A DNA stretch of 60,971 bases from an uncultured Acetatifactor sp. (GTDB lineage: Bacteria > Bacillota > Clostridia > Lachnospirales > Lachnospiraceae): contig CANQUQ010000013.1 in assembly GCA_947627115.1 (NCBI GenBank), positions 1 through 60,971 of the forward strand, read 5' to 3'. The position numbers and the translations under genes were made by a program. Below the pieces are notes generated by a model. That model was not told the origin of the DNA. It saw only the letters and a program-made list of their open reading frames with translations, and did not search any database. Position 1 is the first letter of the stretch. Every line of letters starts with the position of its first letter. Positions 34,962 through 44,280 of this stretch are shown here, one piece after another.

Positions 34962-35758
34962 GGTGGATCCGGGAGGAATTGGAGAGCCGGGCAGTCACCA
35001 AATGGGCAGGACGCCGGGTGACCTGCTATGATGTGACAGACTCCACCAACATACAGGCGAAGGCGGATGCAGAGAACGGCGCGGAGCATGGAAGTCTGGT
35101 GATCGCCGACATGCAGACGGCAGGCAGAGGGCGTTCGGGGAAATCCTGGAGCAGTCCGCCCGGAGCCAACGTATACTTCACCCTGATCCTGAAGCCGAGG
35201 CTTGCCCCCGAAAAGGCCTTCATGCTGACGCCGGTCATGGCGCTGGCGGTGGCGGAGGGCATAAGCAGGTCCTGCGGTATCGAGCCGCGCATCAAATGGC
35301 CTAACGATATTGTCATGGACGGGAAAAAGGTCTGCGGGATCCTGGCGGAAATGAGCGCGGAGAAGGGTTCTGTCCGCTATGTGGTCATCGGGGTGGGCAT
35401 CAATGTGGGACAACAGGATTTTCCTGCGGAGATCGCGGACGTGGCCACCTGTCTCCGGAAGGAGTGCGGAAGAGATGTCTCCAGACAGGAGCTGGTCCTG
35501 GAGATAATGCGTGCCTTTGAAGAATACTATGAAATTTTTGCGGAGAGTGAAGATCTCTCCGGCCTGACGGAGCGGTATAACGGACTTCTGGTCAACATAG
35601 GGAGAAGGGTTCGGGTGCTGGATCCCGCCGGAGAATATGAGGGGAAGGCAAAGGGCGTCGATGAGCGTGGCCGGCTGCTGGTGGAGACGGAGGACGGAAG
35701 CATAAGACAGGTATATGCCGGTGAAGTGTCGGTGAGAGGAATATATGGATATGTCTGA
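34958..35758 (+). CDS. birA: Biotin-[acetyl-CoA carboxylase] ligase, regulator domain absent
   Basis: A 266-residue biotin protein ligase. The catalytic core shows [10 protein letters not shown], the biotinyl-AMP loop [10 protein letters not shown] and [19 protein letters not shown]; a small SH3-like C-terminal domain follows. There is no N-terminal winged helix, so it is a monofunctional group I ligase rather than a repressor. The ATG overlaps the argF stop and the next gene overlaps its 3' end by 14 bases, indicating a tightly coupled operon. Confidence 0.92.
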   Translation: MRWIREELESRAVTKWAGRRVTCYDVTDSTNIQAKADAENGAEHGSLVIADMQTAGRGRSGKSWSSPPGANVYFTLILKPRLAPEKAFMLTPVMALAVAEGISRSCGIEPRIKWPNDIVMDGKKVCGILAEMSAEKGSVRYVVIGVGINVGQQDFPAEIADVATCLRKECGRDVSRQELVLEIMRAFEEYYEIFAESEDLSGLTERYNGLLVNIGRRVRVLDPAGEYEGKAKGVDERGRLLVETEDGSIRQVYAGEVSVRGIYGYV

Positions 35759-36092
35759 GGGAAAGAAGACGGTGCTCTGCGGAGCCAACGCCTACGAGAT
35801 GAAATATTATTTTAACGAGCAGTTCAGCGGGATACCGGACTCGGTGAAGGATGAGCTGCATATACTGTGCGTGCTTTTCACCGAGGAGGTGGGAGGAGTG
35901 TTCACCATCGCCTTTGAGGAGGACGGCAATGTCGTGTTGGAGACCAACGCCGATGACGATGACATTTACTATGACGAGGTCAGCAGCGGTCTTATGGTGG
36001 CAGAGGTGAGGCGCAGGAGACAGGAGCTGTTCGAGGCCCTGCAGCTGTACTACAGGGTGTTCGTGTTGAAGCAGAGCATTGAGGAAGCATGA
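35745..36092 (+). CDS. Conserved small acidic protein, function unknown
   Basis: A 115-residue protein with YFNEQFSGIPDSVKDELHILCVLFTEEVGG, an acidic patch (DDDD) and a C-terminal helix. No membrane segment or catalytic motif. I recognise it as a family that recurs in Lachnospiraceae (I believe DUF6145, unverified). It overlaps birA by 14 bases and precedes coaX, so it is in the same operon; ATG 35751 (MSEGKK) is an alternative start. Confidence 0.75.
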   Translation: MDMSEGKKTVLCGANAYEMKYYFNEQFSGIPDSVKDELHILCVLFTEEVGGVFTIAFEEDGNVVLETNADDDDIYYDEVSSGLMVAEVRRRRQELFEALQLYYRVFVLKQSIEEA

Positions 36093-36134
36093 AGCGCGGC
36101 CGCTGCACGGTGAGGGCGGCAGACTGGAGGAGAC

Positions 36135-36938
36135 ATGATCTTAGTGATAGACGTGGGCAATACGAATATGACCCTGGGCGTATATCAGGGGGAGGAGCTG
36201 AAGGCAACCTTCCGCCTGACGACGGAGACTCCCCGGACATCCGACGAGTATGGCATCCTTATCACTCAGCTGCTGCAGAACAACGGTATCCGGGCAATGG
36301 AATTGGAGGGCTCCATCGTGGCCAGCGTGGTGCCGGATGTCATGCATGCCCTGATGGGCGCGCTGATACGCTATACGGGCACCAGGCCGATGAACGTAGG
36401 ACCCGGCATCAGGACGGGCTTAAGCATTACCACGGAGAACCCCAGAGCCATAGGAGCGGACCGGATCGTGGACGCCGTAGCGGCCTATGAGAAGTACGGC
36501 GGACCGGTCCTGGTGCTGGACTTTGGCACGGCGACCACATACGATCTGATCACCGAGTCGGGAGAGTTCGCGGCGGGCATCACTGCTCCGGGCATTCGCA
36601 TCAGCGCCGAAGCGCTCTGGACCAAGGCGGCGAAGCTGCCCAATATCGAGATAAGGAAGCCCAAGAGCATTCTGGCCCAGGAGACCATCACGAGCATGCA
36701 GGCGGGCCTTGTGTACGGACAGATCGGACAGACGGAATATATTATCCGCAAGGTGAAGGAGGAGACCGGCCTAAGGGATCTGAAGGTGGTGGCCACAGGC
36801 GGATTGGGCAGATTGATCTACGAGGAGACGAAGGCTATCGATGTATATGACAGCTTCCTGACGCTGGAGGGCCTGCGCATAATATACAGCAAGAACAAAA
36901 AGGCTCCCCATAATTCCAAAAGCGCCGAGCTGCCCTAG
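36135..36938 (+). CDS. coaX: Type III pantothenate kinase
   Basis: A 267-residue ASKHA-fold kinase for the first step of CoA synthesis. Phosphate-binding [10 protein letters not shown] at 6-15, [12 protein letters not shown] and the DFGTATTYD block are present. Type III enzymes are not feedback inhibited by CoA and need a monovalent cation. GGAGGAG lies before the ATG. Its company with birA suggests grouped cofactor genes. Confidence 0.94.
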   Translation: MILVIDVGNTNMTLGVYQGEELKATFRLTTETPRTSDEYGILITQLLQNNGIRAMELEGSIVASVVPDVMHALMGALIRYTGTRPMNVGPGIRTGLSITTENPRAIGADRIVDAVAAYEKYGGPVLVLDFGTATTYDLITESGEFAAGITAPGIRISAEALWTKAAKLPNIEIRKPKSILAQETITSMQAGLVYGQIGQTEYIIRKVKEETGLRDLKVVATGGLGRLIYEETKAIDVYDSFLTLEGLRIIYSKNKKAPHNSKSAELP

Positions 36939-36962
36939 GGAGATCGGCAGAACGGAAATACC

Positions 36963-37937
36963 ATGAAACTGACCGTAGGAAATGTTACTCTGGACAATAA
37001 TGTGATACTGGCGCCCATGGCGGGCGTGACCGACCTGCCGTTCCGCCTGCTCTGCCATGAACAGGGGGCGGGGCTCGTCTGCATGGAGATGGTGAGCGCC
37101 AAGGCCATATTTTACAACAATAAGAACACGGAGGAGCTGCTGTCCATACATCCGGAGGAAGGAGCGGTATCGCTGCAGCTGTTCGGGTCGGATCCCCGGA
37201 TCGTAGCCGCTATGGCAGAGCGGATCCAGGACCGTCCCTTCTCCGTCCTGGATTTTAACATGGGCTGTCCGGTGCCCAAGGTAGTGAACAACGGGGAGGG
37301 GTCTGCGCTGATGCGGGATCCCAGGCTGGTGGAGAAGCTGCTGGGCGGCTTGGTGAGGGCGGTCAAAAAGCCGGTGACCGTAAAGATCAGGAAGGGCTTT
37401 GACGGGGAACACTGCAATGCGGCGGAGATCGCAAGGATTGCCGAAAGCTGCGGCGTGGCGGCGGTGGCCGTCCACGGGCGCACGCGGGAACAGTATTACA
37501 GCGGAAGGGCGGACTGGGACTGCATCCGGCAGGTAAAGGATGCGGTAAAGATTCCGGTGATCGGCAACGGAGATGTAGACAGTCCGCAGACGGCAAAGCG
37601 CCTGCTGGAGGAGACAGGCTGCGACGGGGTCATGATCGGAAGGGCGGCCAGGGGCAACCCGTGGATCTTTCGGGAGGTAGTGCAGTATCTGGAGAACGGC
37701 GTGCTGATCCCGCCTCCGGACAATCGGGAAAAGCGGGAGACAATCCTGCGCCACGCCCGGCTGCAGTCAGAATGTAAGGGCGAGTATACGGCGGTGCGGG
37801 AGATGCGGAAGCATCTGGCCTGGTACACCGCGGGAATGCCGCATTCGGCGCGCTTTAGACGGGCCATCAACACCATGGAGACAATGGAAGAGCTGACGGC
37901 GGGGGTCGGAGCCATTTTCCCGGAGGACGCTGACTGA
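36963..37937 (+). CDS. dusB: tRNA dihydrouridine synthase (DusB type)
   Basis: A 324-residue FMN enzyme reducing uridine to dihydrouridine in tRNA. The start LAPMAGVTDLPFR, NMGCPVPKV with the catalytic cysteine, VHGRTREQYYSG and IGRAARGNPWIF are diagnostic. Last of the argF-birA-coaX cluster. Firmicutes use one or a few Dus enzymes; the target position cannot be read here. Confidence 0.94.
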   Translation: MKLTVGNVTLDNNVILAPMAGVTDLPFRLLCHEQGAGLVCMEMVSAKAIFYNNKNTEELLSIHPEEGAVSLQLFGSDPRIVAAMAERIQDRPFSVLDFNMGCPVPKVVNNGEGSALMRDPRLVEKLLGGLVRAVKKPVTVKIRKGFDGEHCNAAEIARIAESCGVAAVAVHGRTREQYYSGRADWDCIRQVKDAVKIPVIGNGDVDSPQTAKRLLEETGCDGVMIGRAARGNPWIFREVVQYLENGVLIPPPDNREKRETILRHARLQSECKGEYTAVREMRKHLAWYTAGMPHSARFRRAINTMETMEELTAGVGAIFPEDAD

Positions 37938-37976
37938 TCCAAAGCATTTTTTTCGCAGCAGTGCATAAAATAATGC

Positions 37977-38900
37977 ATGGAAACAATCCTGTATATTTAT
38001 AAAAAGAGAAATCTGCAAGAGCCCCTGATAGAGACTGTCACAATGAAGGATTATCTGCTGGTGCGCGCAGGCATGGACCTGGGGGAGAACAGATGGTTCT
38101 CACACAGCCTCGAACAGCCGGAGCACCCTCCCACCGTGAAGCACCGGGAGGAAGAACGGGAGCGGCCCCTGCTTTGGCGCTGGAGGGACCTCCGGGACAG
38201 ACGGGAGGCAAGGCGTCTGGAGCGCAGGCGGCAGGAGCGCCTGCAGCGGGATATGGCTCTGATCCGCACAGACATACAGAGCTTTCTTGCCCGGCTTGGG
38301 CAGCTGGTGGACGACCGTTATGACTGTCACTGCGTGTATGGCGATGCGGTGCGAAGGCTTTTGCTGCCCACAGAGCGCGGTGCGTCGGATGAGGCATGCG
38401 GTCTGGCACAGCTCTGGCAGGAGTATTGGCAGATACCGGAGTTCGACGCATACCTTCGGGACGAGTGGGCGGAGCCGCTGCTTAAGAACATAAGGCTGCA
38501 TCATTTTGTGGTCCTGGGGACGGCGCCCTGTATCCCCACGGTGCTTTCCCGCTGTGCGCAGAGGATGAAGAGCCTGCGGTGGTTCCTGCCGGAACAGGAC
38601 TGCACGGGAGAGCTTCAGGAATTTGTGGAGGATTTCTATGAGGACTGGGGGCTGGCCGCTGTGCTGCAGCCTCTGGAGGGCAAAAGAGTCTACGCCAGAC
38701 TTCTGCTGGAGACCTCAGAGCCGGTCTGCGTTCTTGATTTTTCCGGGGAGCCGCACATCCCCGCGGGCGGTCTGGCGGCCGGCAGCATTTGGATCGATTT
38801 CTGCTCGGTGGAGGAGAAGGCCCGCAGGATCTGTGAGGGAGGAGAGGCCGTTTCCTACTTTTCTTTAAAAGAGACATGGAAGCATGCCCGCAAATCTTGA
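37977..38900 (+). CDS. Unrecognised 307-residue protein
   Basis: No family recognised. An Arg/Glu-rich basic helix (about 55-90, REARRLERRRQERLQ) sits between a short N-terminal segment and a mixed C-terminal domain containing HHFVVLGTAPCIP and later VLDFSGEP and IWIDFCSVEEKA. No signal peptide or membrane helix. The start is uncertain because ATG 37977 lacks a clear ribosome site; ATG 38043 (MKDYLLV) is another option, also weak. Codon use matches the neighbours. It follows dusB by 39 bases and precedes the greA promoter. Confidence 0.65.
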   Translation: METILYIYKKRNLQEPLIETVTMKDYLLVRAGMDLGENRWFSHSLEQPEHPPTVKHREEERERPLLWRWRDLRDRREARRLERRRQERLQRDMALIRTDIQSFLARLGQLVDDRYDCHCVYGDAVRRLLLPTERGASDEACGLAQLWQEYWQIPEFDAYLRDEWAEPLLKNIRLHHFVVLGTAPCIPTVLSRCAQRMKSLRWFLPEQDCTGELQEFVEDFYEDWGLAAVLQPLEGKRVYARLLLETSEPVCVLDFSGEPHIPAGGLAAGSIWIDFCSVEEKARRICEGGEAVSYFSLKETWKHARKS

Positions 38901-38925
38901 CACTGATTAAAAAAATGAGTATAAT
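38897..38925 (+). promoter_or_regulatory. SigA promoter of greA-lysS
   Basis: Perfect TTGACA, a 17-base spacer and perfect TATAAT; it begins just inside the 3' end of the preceding gene. Confidence 0.88.
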
Positions 38926-39022
38926 ACGTTAGTTAAATGATGAATGTGTGAGAATATACAAGAATACGAATGATATTTTACGAGATTAAAAATGAAAAAT
39001 GAAAACAGGAAGGGATACACAA

Positions 39023-39505
39023 ATGCAGGAGAAGAAAAACATTTTGACCTACGAAGGACTCAAAAAATACGAGGATGAGTTACATGAGCTGAAGGTGAAC
39101 CGCCGTCAGGAGGTCGCTCAAAAGATCAAGGAGGCGAGGGAACAGGGCGATCTTTCCGAGAACGCCGAGTACGACGCCGCAAAGGATGAGCAGAGAGATA
39201 TCGAGGCTCGCATCGAGGAGCTGGAGAAGATCCTGAAAAACGCCGAGGTAGTCCTGGAGGATGAGATCGATCTGGATAAGATCAGCATCGGCTGCAGGGT
39301 CAGACTGCTGGATATGGAGTACAGCGAGGAGATCGAGTACAAGATCGTCGGCTCCGCCGAGGCGGACAGCCTGAACGGCATGATTTCCAACGAGAGCCCC
39401 GTGGGCGCCGCGCTGATCGGACGCAAGCTGGGCGATACCGTGGAGGTGGAGACTGCGGCAGGTATATTTTCCTATAAGGTATTGGACATTCAGAGAAGCA
39501 ATTAA
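39023..39505 (+). CDS. greA: Transcription elongation factor GreA
   Basis: A 160-residue factor that stimulates transcript cleavage by stalled RNA polymerase. N-terminal coiled coil with the tip acidic pair in [16 protein letters not shown], and a C-terminal FKBP-like domain. An in-frame ATG at 38999 adds eight residues, but ATG 39023 gives the canonical length and has AGGAAGGG upstream. In operon with lysS, 27 bases apart, behind a consensus promoter. Confidence 0.95.
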   Translation: MQEKKNILTYEGLKKYEDELHELKVNRRQEVAQKIKEAREQGDLSENAEYDAAKDEQRDIEARIEELEKILKNAEVVLEDEIDLDKISIGCRVRLLDMEYSEEIEYKIVGSAEADSLNGMISNESPVGAALIGRKLGDTVEVETAAGIFSYKVLDIQRSN

Positions 39506-39532
39506 TCGAAGAGAAAAAGAGAGGCTTAAGAC

Positions 39533-41026
39533 GTGGCAGAGACGAACAATGCAAATGTACAGGAACAGGATATCAATCAGCTCCTGCAGGTGAGACGGGA
39601 AAAGCTTGCCGCCCTGCAGGAGGCCGGAAGGGACCCGTTCAGGCACACTAAATATGACGTGACCCATCACAGTACACAGATCAAGGAAGGCTTCGAGGAG
39701 CTGGAGGGCAGATCTGTCAGCGTGGCCGGCCGCATTATGTCAAAGCGTGTCATGGGCAAGGCGTCCTTCTGCAACATTCAGGATCTGCCCGGAAATATTC
39801 AGGTATATGTGGCAAGGGACAGCATCGGAGAAGAGTCTTATGCAGACTTCAAGAAATACGATGTAGGCGATCTTGTGGGCGTGACCGGGGAGGTCTTTAA
39901 GACCAAGACCGGGGAAATCACCGTTCACGCGTCCTCTGTGACGCTGCTCTCCAAGAGCCTGCAGATCCTGCCCGAAAAGTATCACGGACTGACCAATACG
40001 GATATCCGTTACCGCCAGCGCTACACTGACCTGATCATGAATCAGGAGGTGAAGGAGACCTTTGTGAAGCGCTCCAAGATCATCAGCGCGATCCGCCGCT
40101 ACCTGGAGGGAGAGGGCTTTCTGGAGGTGGAGACCCCCATGCTGGTGGCCAACGCCGGAGGCGCTGCGGCGCGGCCCTTTGAAACACACTATAACGCTCT
40201 CGATGAGGATGTGAAGCTGCGGATCTCCCTGGAGCTGTATTTAAAGAGGCTGATCGTGGGCGGACTGGAGAGAGTCTTTGAGATCGGCAGGGTGTTCCGA
40301 AATGAGGGCCTGGACACCAGACACAATCCGGAGTTCACCCTGATGGAGCTCTACCAGGCATACACGGATTACTACGGCATGATGGAGCTGACTGAGAATA
40401 TGTTCCGCTATGTGGCGCAGGAGGTGTGCGGCACCACCCTGATCCCCTATGCGGAGGAAATGATCGACCTTGGAAAGCCTTTTGCAAGGATTACCATGGT
40501 GGACGCCGTGAAGCAGTATGCGGGCGTGGACTTTGACCAGATTCCCGATACCGAAGCCGCAAAAAGAATTGCCGACGAGAAGGGCGTGCACTATGAGGCG
40601 CGTCATCAGAAGGGCGATATCCTGAATCTGTTCTTTGAGGAATTTGTGGAGGAGCATCTGATCCAGCCCACCTTCCTCATGGACCATCCCGTGGAGGTCT
40701 CCCCCCTGACCAAGAGAAAGCCGGACAAGCCTGACTATGTGGAGCGGTTTGAGCTGTTCATCTACGGCCGCGAAATGTGCAACGCTTACTCGGAGCTGAA
40801 CGATCCCATCGACCAGCGGGAGCGCTTCAGGGCGCAGGAGGCCGCTCTGGCAGCAGGCGACGAGGAGGCCAACACCACCGATGAGGACTTTATGAATGCG
40901 CTGGAGATCGGCATGCCCCCTACCGGCGGCATCGGCTACGGCATCGACAGGCTGGTGATGCTTTTGACCAATTCGCCTGCGATAAGAGACGTGCTGCTGT
41001 TCCCGACAATGAGAACGTTGGAGTAA
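39533..41026 (+). CDS. lysS: Lysyl-tRNA synthetase, class II
   Basis: A 497-residue class II synthetase. An N-terminal OB-fold (about 55-150; VAGRIMSKR) precedes the catalytic core with motif 2 [20 protein letters not shown] and motif 3 GIGYGIDRL. It starts with GTG behind GAGAGG. No T-box leader is seen upstream; it is co-transcribed with greA. Its 3' end borders an AT-rich accessory island. Confidence 0.96.
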   Translation: MAETNNANVQEQDINQLLQVRREKLAALQEAGRDPFRHTKYDVTHHSTQIKEGFEELEGRSVSVAGRIMSKRVMGKASFCNIQDLPGNIQVYVARDSIGEESYADFKKYDVGDLVGVTGEVFKTKTGEITVHASSVTLLSKSLQILPEKYHGLTNTDIRYRQRYTDLIMNQEVKETFVKRSKIISAIRRYLEGEGFLEVETPMLVANAGGAAARPFETHYNALDEDVKLRISLELYLKRLIVGGLERVFEIGRVFRNEGLDTRHNPEFTLMELYQAYTDYYGMMELTENMFRYVAQEVCGTTLIPYAEEMIDLGKPFARITMVDAVKQYAGVDFDQIPDTEAAKRIADEKGVHYEARHQKGDILNLFFEEFVEEHLIQPTFLMDHPVEVSPLTKRKPDKPDYVERFELFIYGREMCNAYSELNDPIDQRERFRAQEAALAAGDEEANTTDEDFMNALEIGMPPTGGIGYGIDRLVMLLTNSPAIRDVLLFPTMRTLE

Positions 41027-41118
41027 GAAAGGCAGTAAAATCAAGGGCTTTAGAGAGTAGAAGCCGAAATTTACGACCAGTTTACGACCAAACAAAGAGG
41101 ATATAAAGAGGATATGTT

Positions 41119-41168
41119 GATAAATGCGGCAGAGGATAACAAAATCCTTTGCCGCATTTATCTTTACT
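41119..41168 (+). terminator. Long near-perfect hairpin, probable bidirectional terminator
   Basis: GATAAATGCGGCA plus GAGGAT pair with ATCCTT plus TGCCGCATTTATC: about 19 bp with a six-base loop AACAAA. The T-run is weak (TTTA), so termination is likely but not certain. Confidence 0.6.
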
Positions 41169-41273
41169 TGTCTTATAATTGTGGTATGCGGTTCTCTGCA
41201 TGTGCAGCAATTCCGCAAGTTTTCTGTTAGATAAATCCTTATATTTCAAATGTCCGTCGTATGACGGACGCAA
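41160..41273 (-). pseudogene. Remnant of an XRE-type helix-turn-helix gene
   Basis: On the minus strand the frame encodes DLSNRKLAELLHMQRTAYHNYK, the pattern of an XRE helix-turn-helix (compare T-x-x-ELAE-LH-x-Q-x-x-Y). It has no proper start, is preceded closely by a stop and loses similarity within 40 residues. It looks like a leftover fragment. A functional regulator of similar type starts at 41507 on the other strand. Confidence 0.4.
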
Positions 41274-41432
41274 ACCGCCTCACTTGACAGAAACATTCGG
41301 GGGATAGAATAAGGACGGCTTGAAAATACAAGTAAAAACAAAAATAAGGAAGGAAAAGATAAAAAGGAAAACCGTTAGGTAACCGAAAAAGTTACTAAAT
41401 ACACAAAAGTATTTCGCATAGTAAACAAAATA

Positions 41433-41461
41433 TTGACTGCTATGCAGCCCTGATGTATAAT
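41433..41461 (+). promoter_or_regulatory. SigA promoter of the XRE-ImmA-PIN operon
   Basis: TTGACT, a 17-base spacer and perfect TATAAT, 46 bases before the XRE gene. Confidence 0.82.
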
Positions 41462-41506
41462 ACAAGCGAGAAAAAGGGAGCCTTATCAAAGAAGGAGGCA
41501 AGAACA

Positions 41507-41884
41507 ATGGTTGATATGAATACAATAATCGCAAGCAATATACTTACACTGCTAAAAAAACAAAATAAAAAACAGACTGATCTTGCGGATGCACTTGGAA
41601 CAAACAAACAGACTGTGAACAAGATGCTTAATGGTACACGTATGATTAACGCTGTTGAACTTAAAACCATTGCAGATTACCTTGACGTAAAGATGGAGGA
41701 ACTGATTAGAATAAATGCAATGCACGCCGATACTAATATTGTTCATGCTTTTATGGGCAAAGTCCAATCGGAACATGCAAAACAAGCCCTGCAGCTGGCA
41801 GACGAACTTTCAGATATGATTCTATTTCATAAAAAAGTTCGTGAAAATGGAACTGCTATGATGGTTGCCTGGGAGGATGATTGA
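41507..41884 (+). CDS. XRE-family helix-turn-helix regulator
   Basis: A 125-residue protein with an N-terminal HTH (about 5-60; QTDLADALGTNKQTVNKMLNG) and a C-terminal helical part likely for dimerisation or partner binding. ATG 41507 follows AAGGAGG. It overlaps the ImmA-like gene by one base. In the XRE-ImmA arrangement the protease usually cleaves or is held by the regulator. It may autoregulate the 41433 promoter. Confidence 0.88.
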   Translation: MVDMNTIIASNILTLLKKQNKKQTDLADALGTNKQTVNKMLNGTRMINAVELKTIADYLDVKMEELIRINAMHADTNIVHAFMGKVQSEHAKQALQLADELSDMILFHKKVRENGTAMMVAWEDD

Positions 41885-42705
41885 TGGAAAATGTCTTTGA
41901 GGAAAGCTTATTTAGTAAGCAGCCCAAACAATTTGAAAAAATAGATTCTCAAGCTAAAGCCTTTGCTGCAAATTATTGTGGAAGTACTATTATACGGGAT
42001 TCTATCTTTGGAATTGTAGCAAATTATGCAAGAAAACGGGATTTGTCATTAGAAATACTTAGGTATCCGTTTAATGATGATGAACTTTGGGCGTTTACCT
42101 TTGTAAAAAAAGGCACCCTGTTTCTTTGCGTAAATTCTGAGCTGGAAATGTGTAAACAGATTTTTGCAGTAGCTCATGAATTATATCATATACACTGCTA
42201 CGCAGAAGATATCGATCCTGATACGATTACAAGTGGATCATTATTGGATTCAAAAACTGTCAATGATCTGGCCGTGTCAAAGGAAGATATTGAGGCCAAC
42301 GCGTTTGCCGGATTACTATTGATGCCGGATAGTATGCTGGATGAGCAGCTTAAGCTTTATGGTATTGAGGGTGAAAAGATTTCCGTAGATGAAGTTCTGA
42401 CATTGATGGATTTGTTTGCGCTCCCATATAAAGCGGTTGTATTACGGCTTGCAGAGAATCATAATGTCACACAAGCTAAAGCTAAAGAACTACTTATGGT
42501 TGATGCAGCTTTTGTGTCTGATAGGATAATGCTTACCGGAAAGGCACTTAGATGGCAGCAGAACAGTATAGAGATTTCCTATTTTGGCAGTTTGCTCGAT
42601 GATATGGAGTATAATAGTGAGCATGAACTTCTAACTGATGGCCGAGAGGAATCAGATAAGCAGTACTTGAAGAAAATCAGAAAGGGCTTTCGCAAAGAGA
42701 GTTAA
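41884..42705 (+). CDS. ImmA/IrrE-family metallopeptidase
   Basis: A 273-residue protein with the zinc motif HELYH (HExxH, about residues 98-102) in AVAHELYHIHCYAED and the downstream EANAFAGLLLMP that supplies the third ligand. Family members cleave XRE-type repressors such as ImmR or DdrO. Translation couples with the regulator (TGATG overlap). The PIN protein follows after 9 bases. Composition is AT-rich relative to the chromosome around it. Confidence 0.9.
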   Translation: MENVFEESLFSKQPKQFEKIDSQAKAFAANYCGSTIIRDSIFGIVANYARKRDLSLEILRYPFNDDELWAFTFVKKGTLFLCVNSELEMCKQIFAVAHELYHIHCYAEDIDPDTITSGSLLDSKTVNDLAVSKEDIEANAFAGLLLMPDSMLDEQLKLYGIEGEKISVDEVLTLMDLFALPYKAVVLRLAENHNVTQAKAKELLMVDAAFVSDRIMLTGKALRWQQNSIEISYFGSLLDDMEYNSEHELLTDGREESDKQYLKKIRKGFRKES

Positions 42706-42714
42706 GGAGGGCAT

Positions 42715-43527
42715 ATGACAAAAGAAAAATATGCCCTTTTAGACACTGATTTCATTTCCAAGACATATCTGATCCGGAAGGATGATCAGAACAAAATGAT
42801 CGACCGGATAATGGAGATGCAGGGATATCGGTTTTTTTGCCATGAACAGATAAGAACCGAACTGAAAAGGCACAATATTGGCAATTCTCCTGAGTGGCTG
42901 GAAGCTAAGATTTCTGATGGAGCTGTTCATTGCATGTCTGATGAGGAGATATTAGGTGAACTGCATTCCATCTATTCAAATTCTGCCGAGGCTATGTATG
43001 TAAGCATGCTCAGGAATGGCTGCGAGGCATACAAAAAAGGCTATTTTGAGGAAAACTTTACGCGTCTGCAATCAATGGATTGCTTGTCGATATCGAAGGA
43101 ATCATTCCTTCAAGAGCTTAAAGAGGATTGCGAAGAAATTGGTGAAGGGAAGAACCTCGGAGAACTGAAGAGCTATGTACTTCTTCAAATGTTAAGTACA
43201 AAACTGGGTCAACAGATTTATGTTTTTTGCTCAGACGATAAAAATGCAAGAAGTGGGATAGTTAGCCTTGGTAATGCTAGATGTATTAGTGTACTTTCTG
43301 CGTTTATGCGGCTTGACAAAGAAGGAATTCTCCAAAGAGAGGATGCGGAACCATATATTCAGGTATATCTTAATGAATGTCGGAAGCATAAGCAGACTAC
43401 ATTCAAGGTACATGACACATCAAAACAGATGCGAATGTGCAGGATGCCATGTGAACAGGTAATTGAGGAAATGTATGCCGGGAAGTTGGAATTGTTGCAG
43501 AACGGTAATCTGAGGTACAAACAATAA
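42715..43527 (+). CDS. PIN-like domain protein, putative toxin nuclease
   Basis: A 270-residue protein whose acidic residues fit a PIN nuclease: LLDTDF at the start (D10, D12), an E in EQIRTEL (about 48), GELKSYVLLQ (about 144) and CSDDKNARSG (about 168) at the end of the fold. AAGGAGGGCAT precedes the ATG. It forms the third gene of the XRE-ImmA-PIN operon, an arrangement previously proposed from gene-neighbourhood surveys as a toxin-antitoxin-like module. RNA cleavage and substrate are inference. The C-terminal 90 residues are not part of the PIN core. Confidence 0.72.
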   Translation: MTKEKYALLDTDFISKTYLIRKDDQNKMIDRIMEMQGYRFFCHEQIRTELKRHNIGNSPEWLEAKISDGAVHCMSDEEILGELHSIYSNSAEAMYVSMLRNGCEAYKKGYFEENFTRLQSMDCLSISKESFLQELKEDCEEIGEGKNLGELKSYVLLQMLSTKLGQQIYVFCSDDKNARSGIVSLGNARCISVLSAFMRLDKEGILQREDAEPYIQVYLNECRKHKQTTFKVHDTSKQMRMCRMPCEQVIEEMYAGKLELLQNGNLRYKQ

Positions 43528-43629
43528 ATAGATAAAAAGTGGAAACGTCTTTGTGAGAAGTTGAGCCAGATGGGCGAATTGACGGAGGCGGACAGATCTG
43601 CATTTATTGGAGAGAGCTATGCGCTTTAA
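43528..43629 (+). pseudogene. 33-codon gene-like extension after the PIN stop, no start codon
   Basis: The PIN frame stays open for 33 codons past its TAA, with natural composition (KRLCEKLSQMGELTEADR...) before a TAA at 43627-43629. There is no convincing start codon. It is either the tail of a decayed gene or a C-terminal part of the PIN protein lost by a nonsense change. Confidence 0.4.
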
Positions 43630-44056
43630 TTGGATTAATTGGATCAATATGGCGGCGGTGGTTTGGCTTATTTTAATCAATGTGATCGTTGCCCGAAAAG
43701 GGTTGTCTGATAGCTTTAATAGTAAACATTTGATTGTTAATATCTTGGAGCAAATAGGAAGATACGGTTGCATGGTTCTTATGATTCTCCCTATTTTTAC
43801 AAGTGGTTGGAAATTTGGTTTTGGCTCTGTAGTAGGAATGCTCATTTGGATAAGTTTAACGATATTGTTGCTGGTGATTTACAGTTTTCTCTGGGTCAAA
43901 AAAACGAATGGCAAAGTGTTCGTTTTCTACGGGTTAGCACTTGTTCCCGCCGTTTTGTTCTTGCTGAACGGTATTATACTTCGGCATCCTGCTTTAGTCG
44001 TCACCTCATTAGTTTTTGGAATTTTCCATTTTCTTATTGTCAAAGAAAACATATGA
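43619..44056 (+). CDS. Small four-helix membrane protein, function unknown
   Basis: A 145-residue protein with four hydrophobic segments (about 8-26, 45-65, 70-92, 100-138), and no soluble domain. ATG 43619 follows TTGGAGAG. AT-rich like the rest of the island. No family recognised; a small integral membrane protein next to a PIN/ImmA module could be an immunity or effector part, but nothing shows this. Confidence 0.6.
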   Translation: MRFNWINWINMAAVVWLILINVIVARKGLSDSFNSKHLIVNILEQIGRYGCMVLMILPIFTSGWKFGFGSVVGMLIWISLTILLLVIYSFLWVKKTNGKVFVFYGLALVPAVLFLLNGIILRHPALVVTSLVFGIFHFLIVKENI

Positions 44057-44226
44057 CCAAGCACCAAAATCCGATTTGTCCGACCAATCTACCATATTTA
44101 TAACTAAATAGAAACTACAAACTATTCTTCACATTAATATTGGAAAGTGAAAAAAATAAAAACATTGAAAAAGCGCTACTTATAAGTCCATTTTCTTTTG
44201 TAAAAGACACCGGTAATGAGGACGAG

Positions 44227-44256
44227 TTGCATGGATGACCCAAAATGAATTATAAT
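44227..44256 (+). promoter_or_regulatory. SigA promoter of the zinc-ribbon gene, resembling the pyk promoter
   Basis: TTGCAT, an 18-base spacer and TATAAT. 27 of 36 bases from the -35 to nine bases beyond the -10 match the pyk promoter at 45665. Confidence 0.7.
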
Positions 44257-44280
44257 GATACAGTAAAGCGGAGCCTTCGG

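Larger units (their letters stand above)
41027..41432. other. Gene-poor junction after lysS with tandem repeat, long hairpin and palindrome
   Basis: This stretch has no intact gene. It holds a tandem TTTACGACCA pair (41070-41079 and 41081-41090), a 19-bp hairpin (41119-41162), a degraded XRE-like frame on the minus strand and a palindrome GTCCGTC-GTAT-GACGGAC (41251-41268). Base composition shifts from GC-rich to AT-rich here, so it looks like the left border of an acquired segment. Confidence 0.55.

Noticed and set aside
38926..39022. T-box or lysine riboswitch for lysS
   Set aside because: The leader before greA-lysS is under 100 bases and shows neither a T-box sequence nor a lysine aptamer; greA intervenes.
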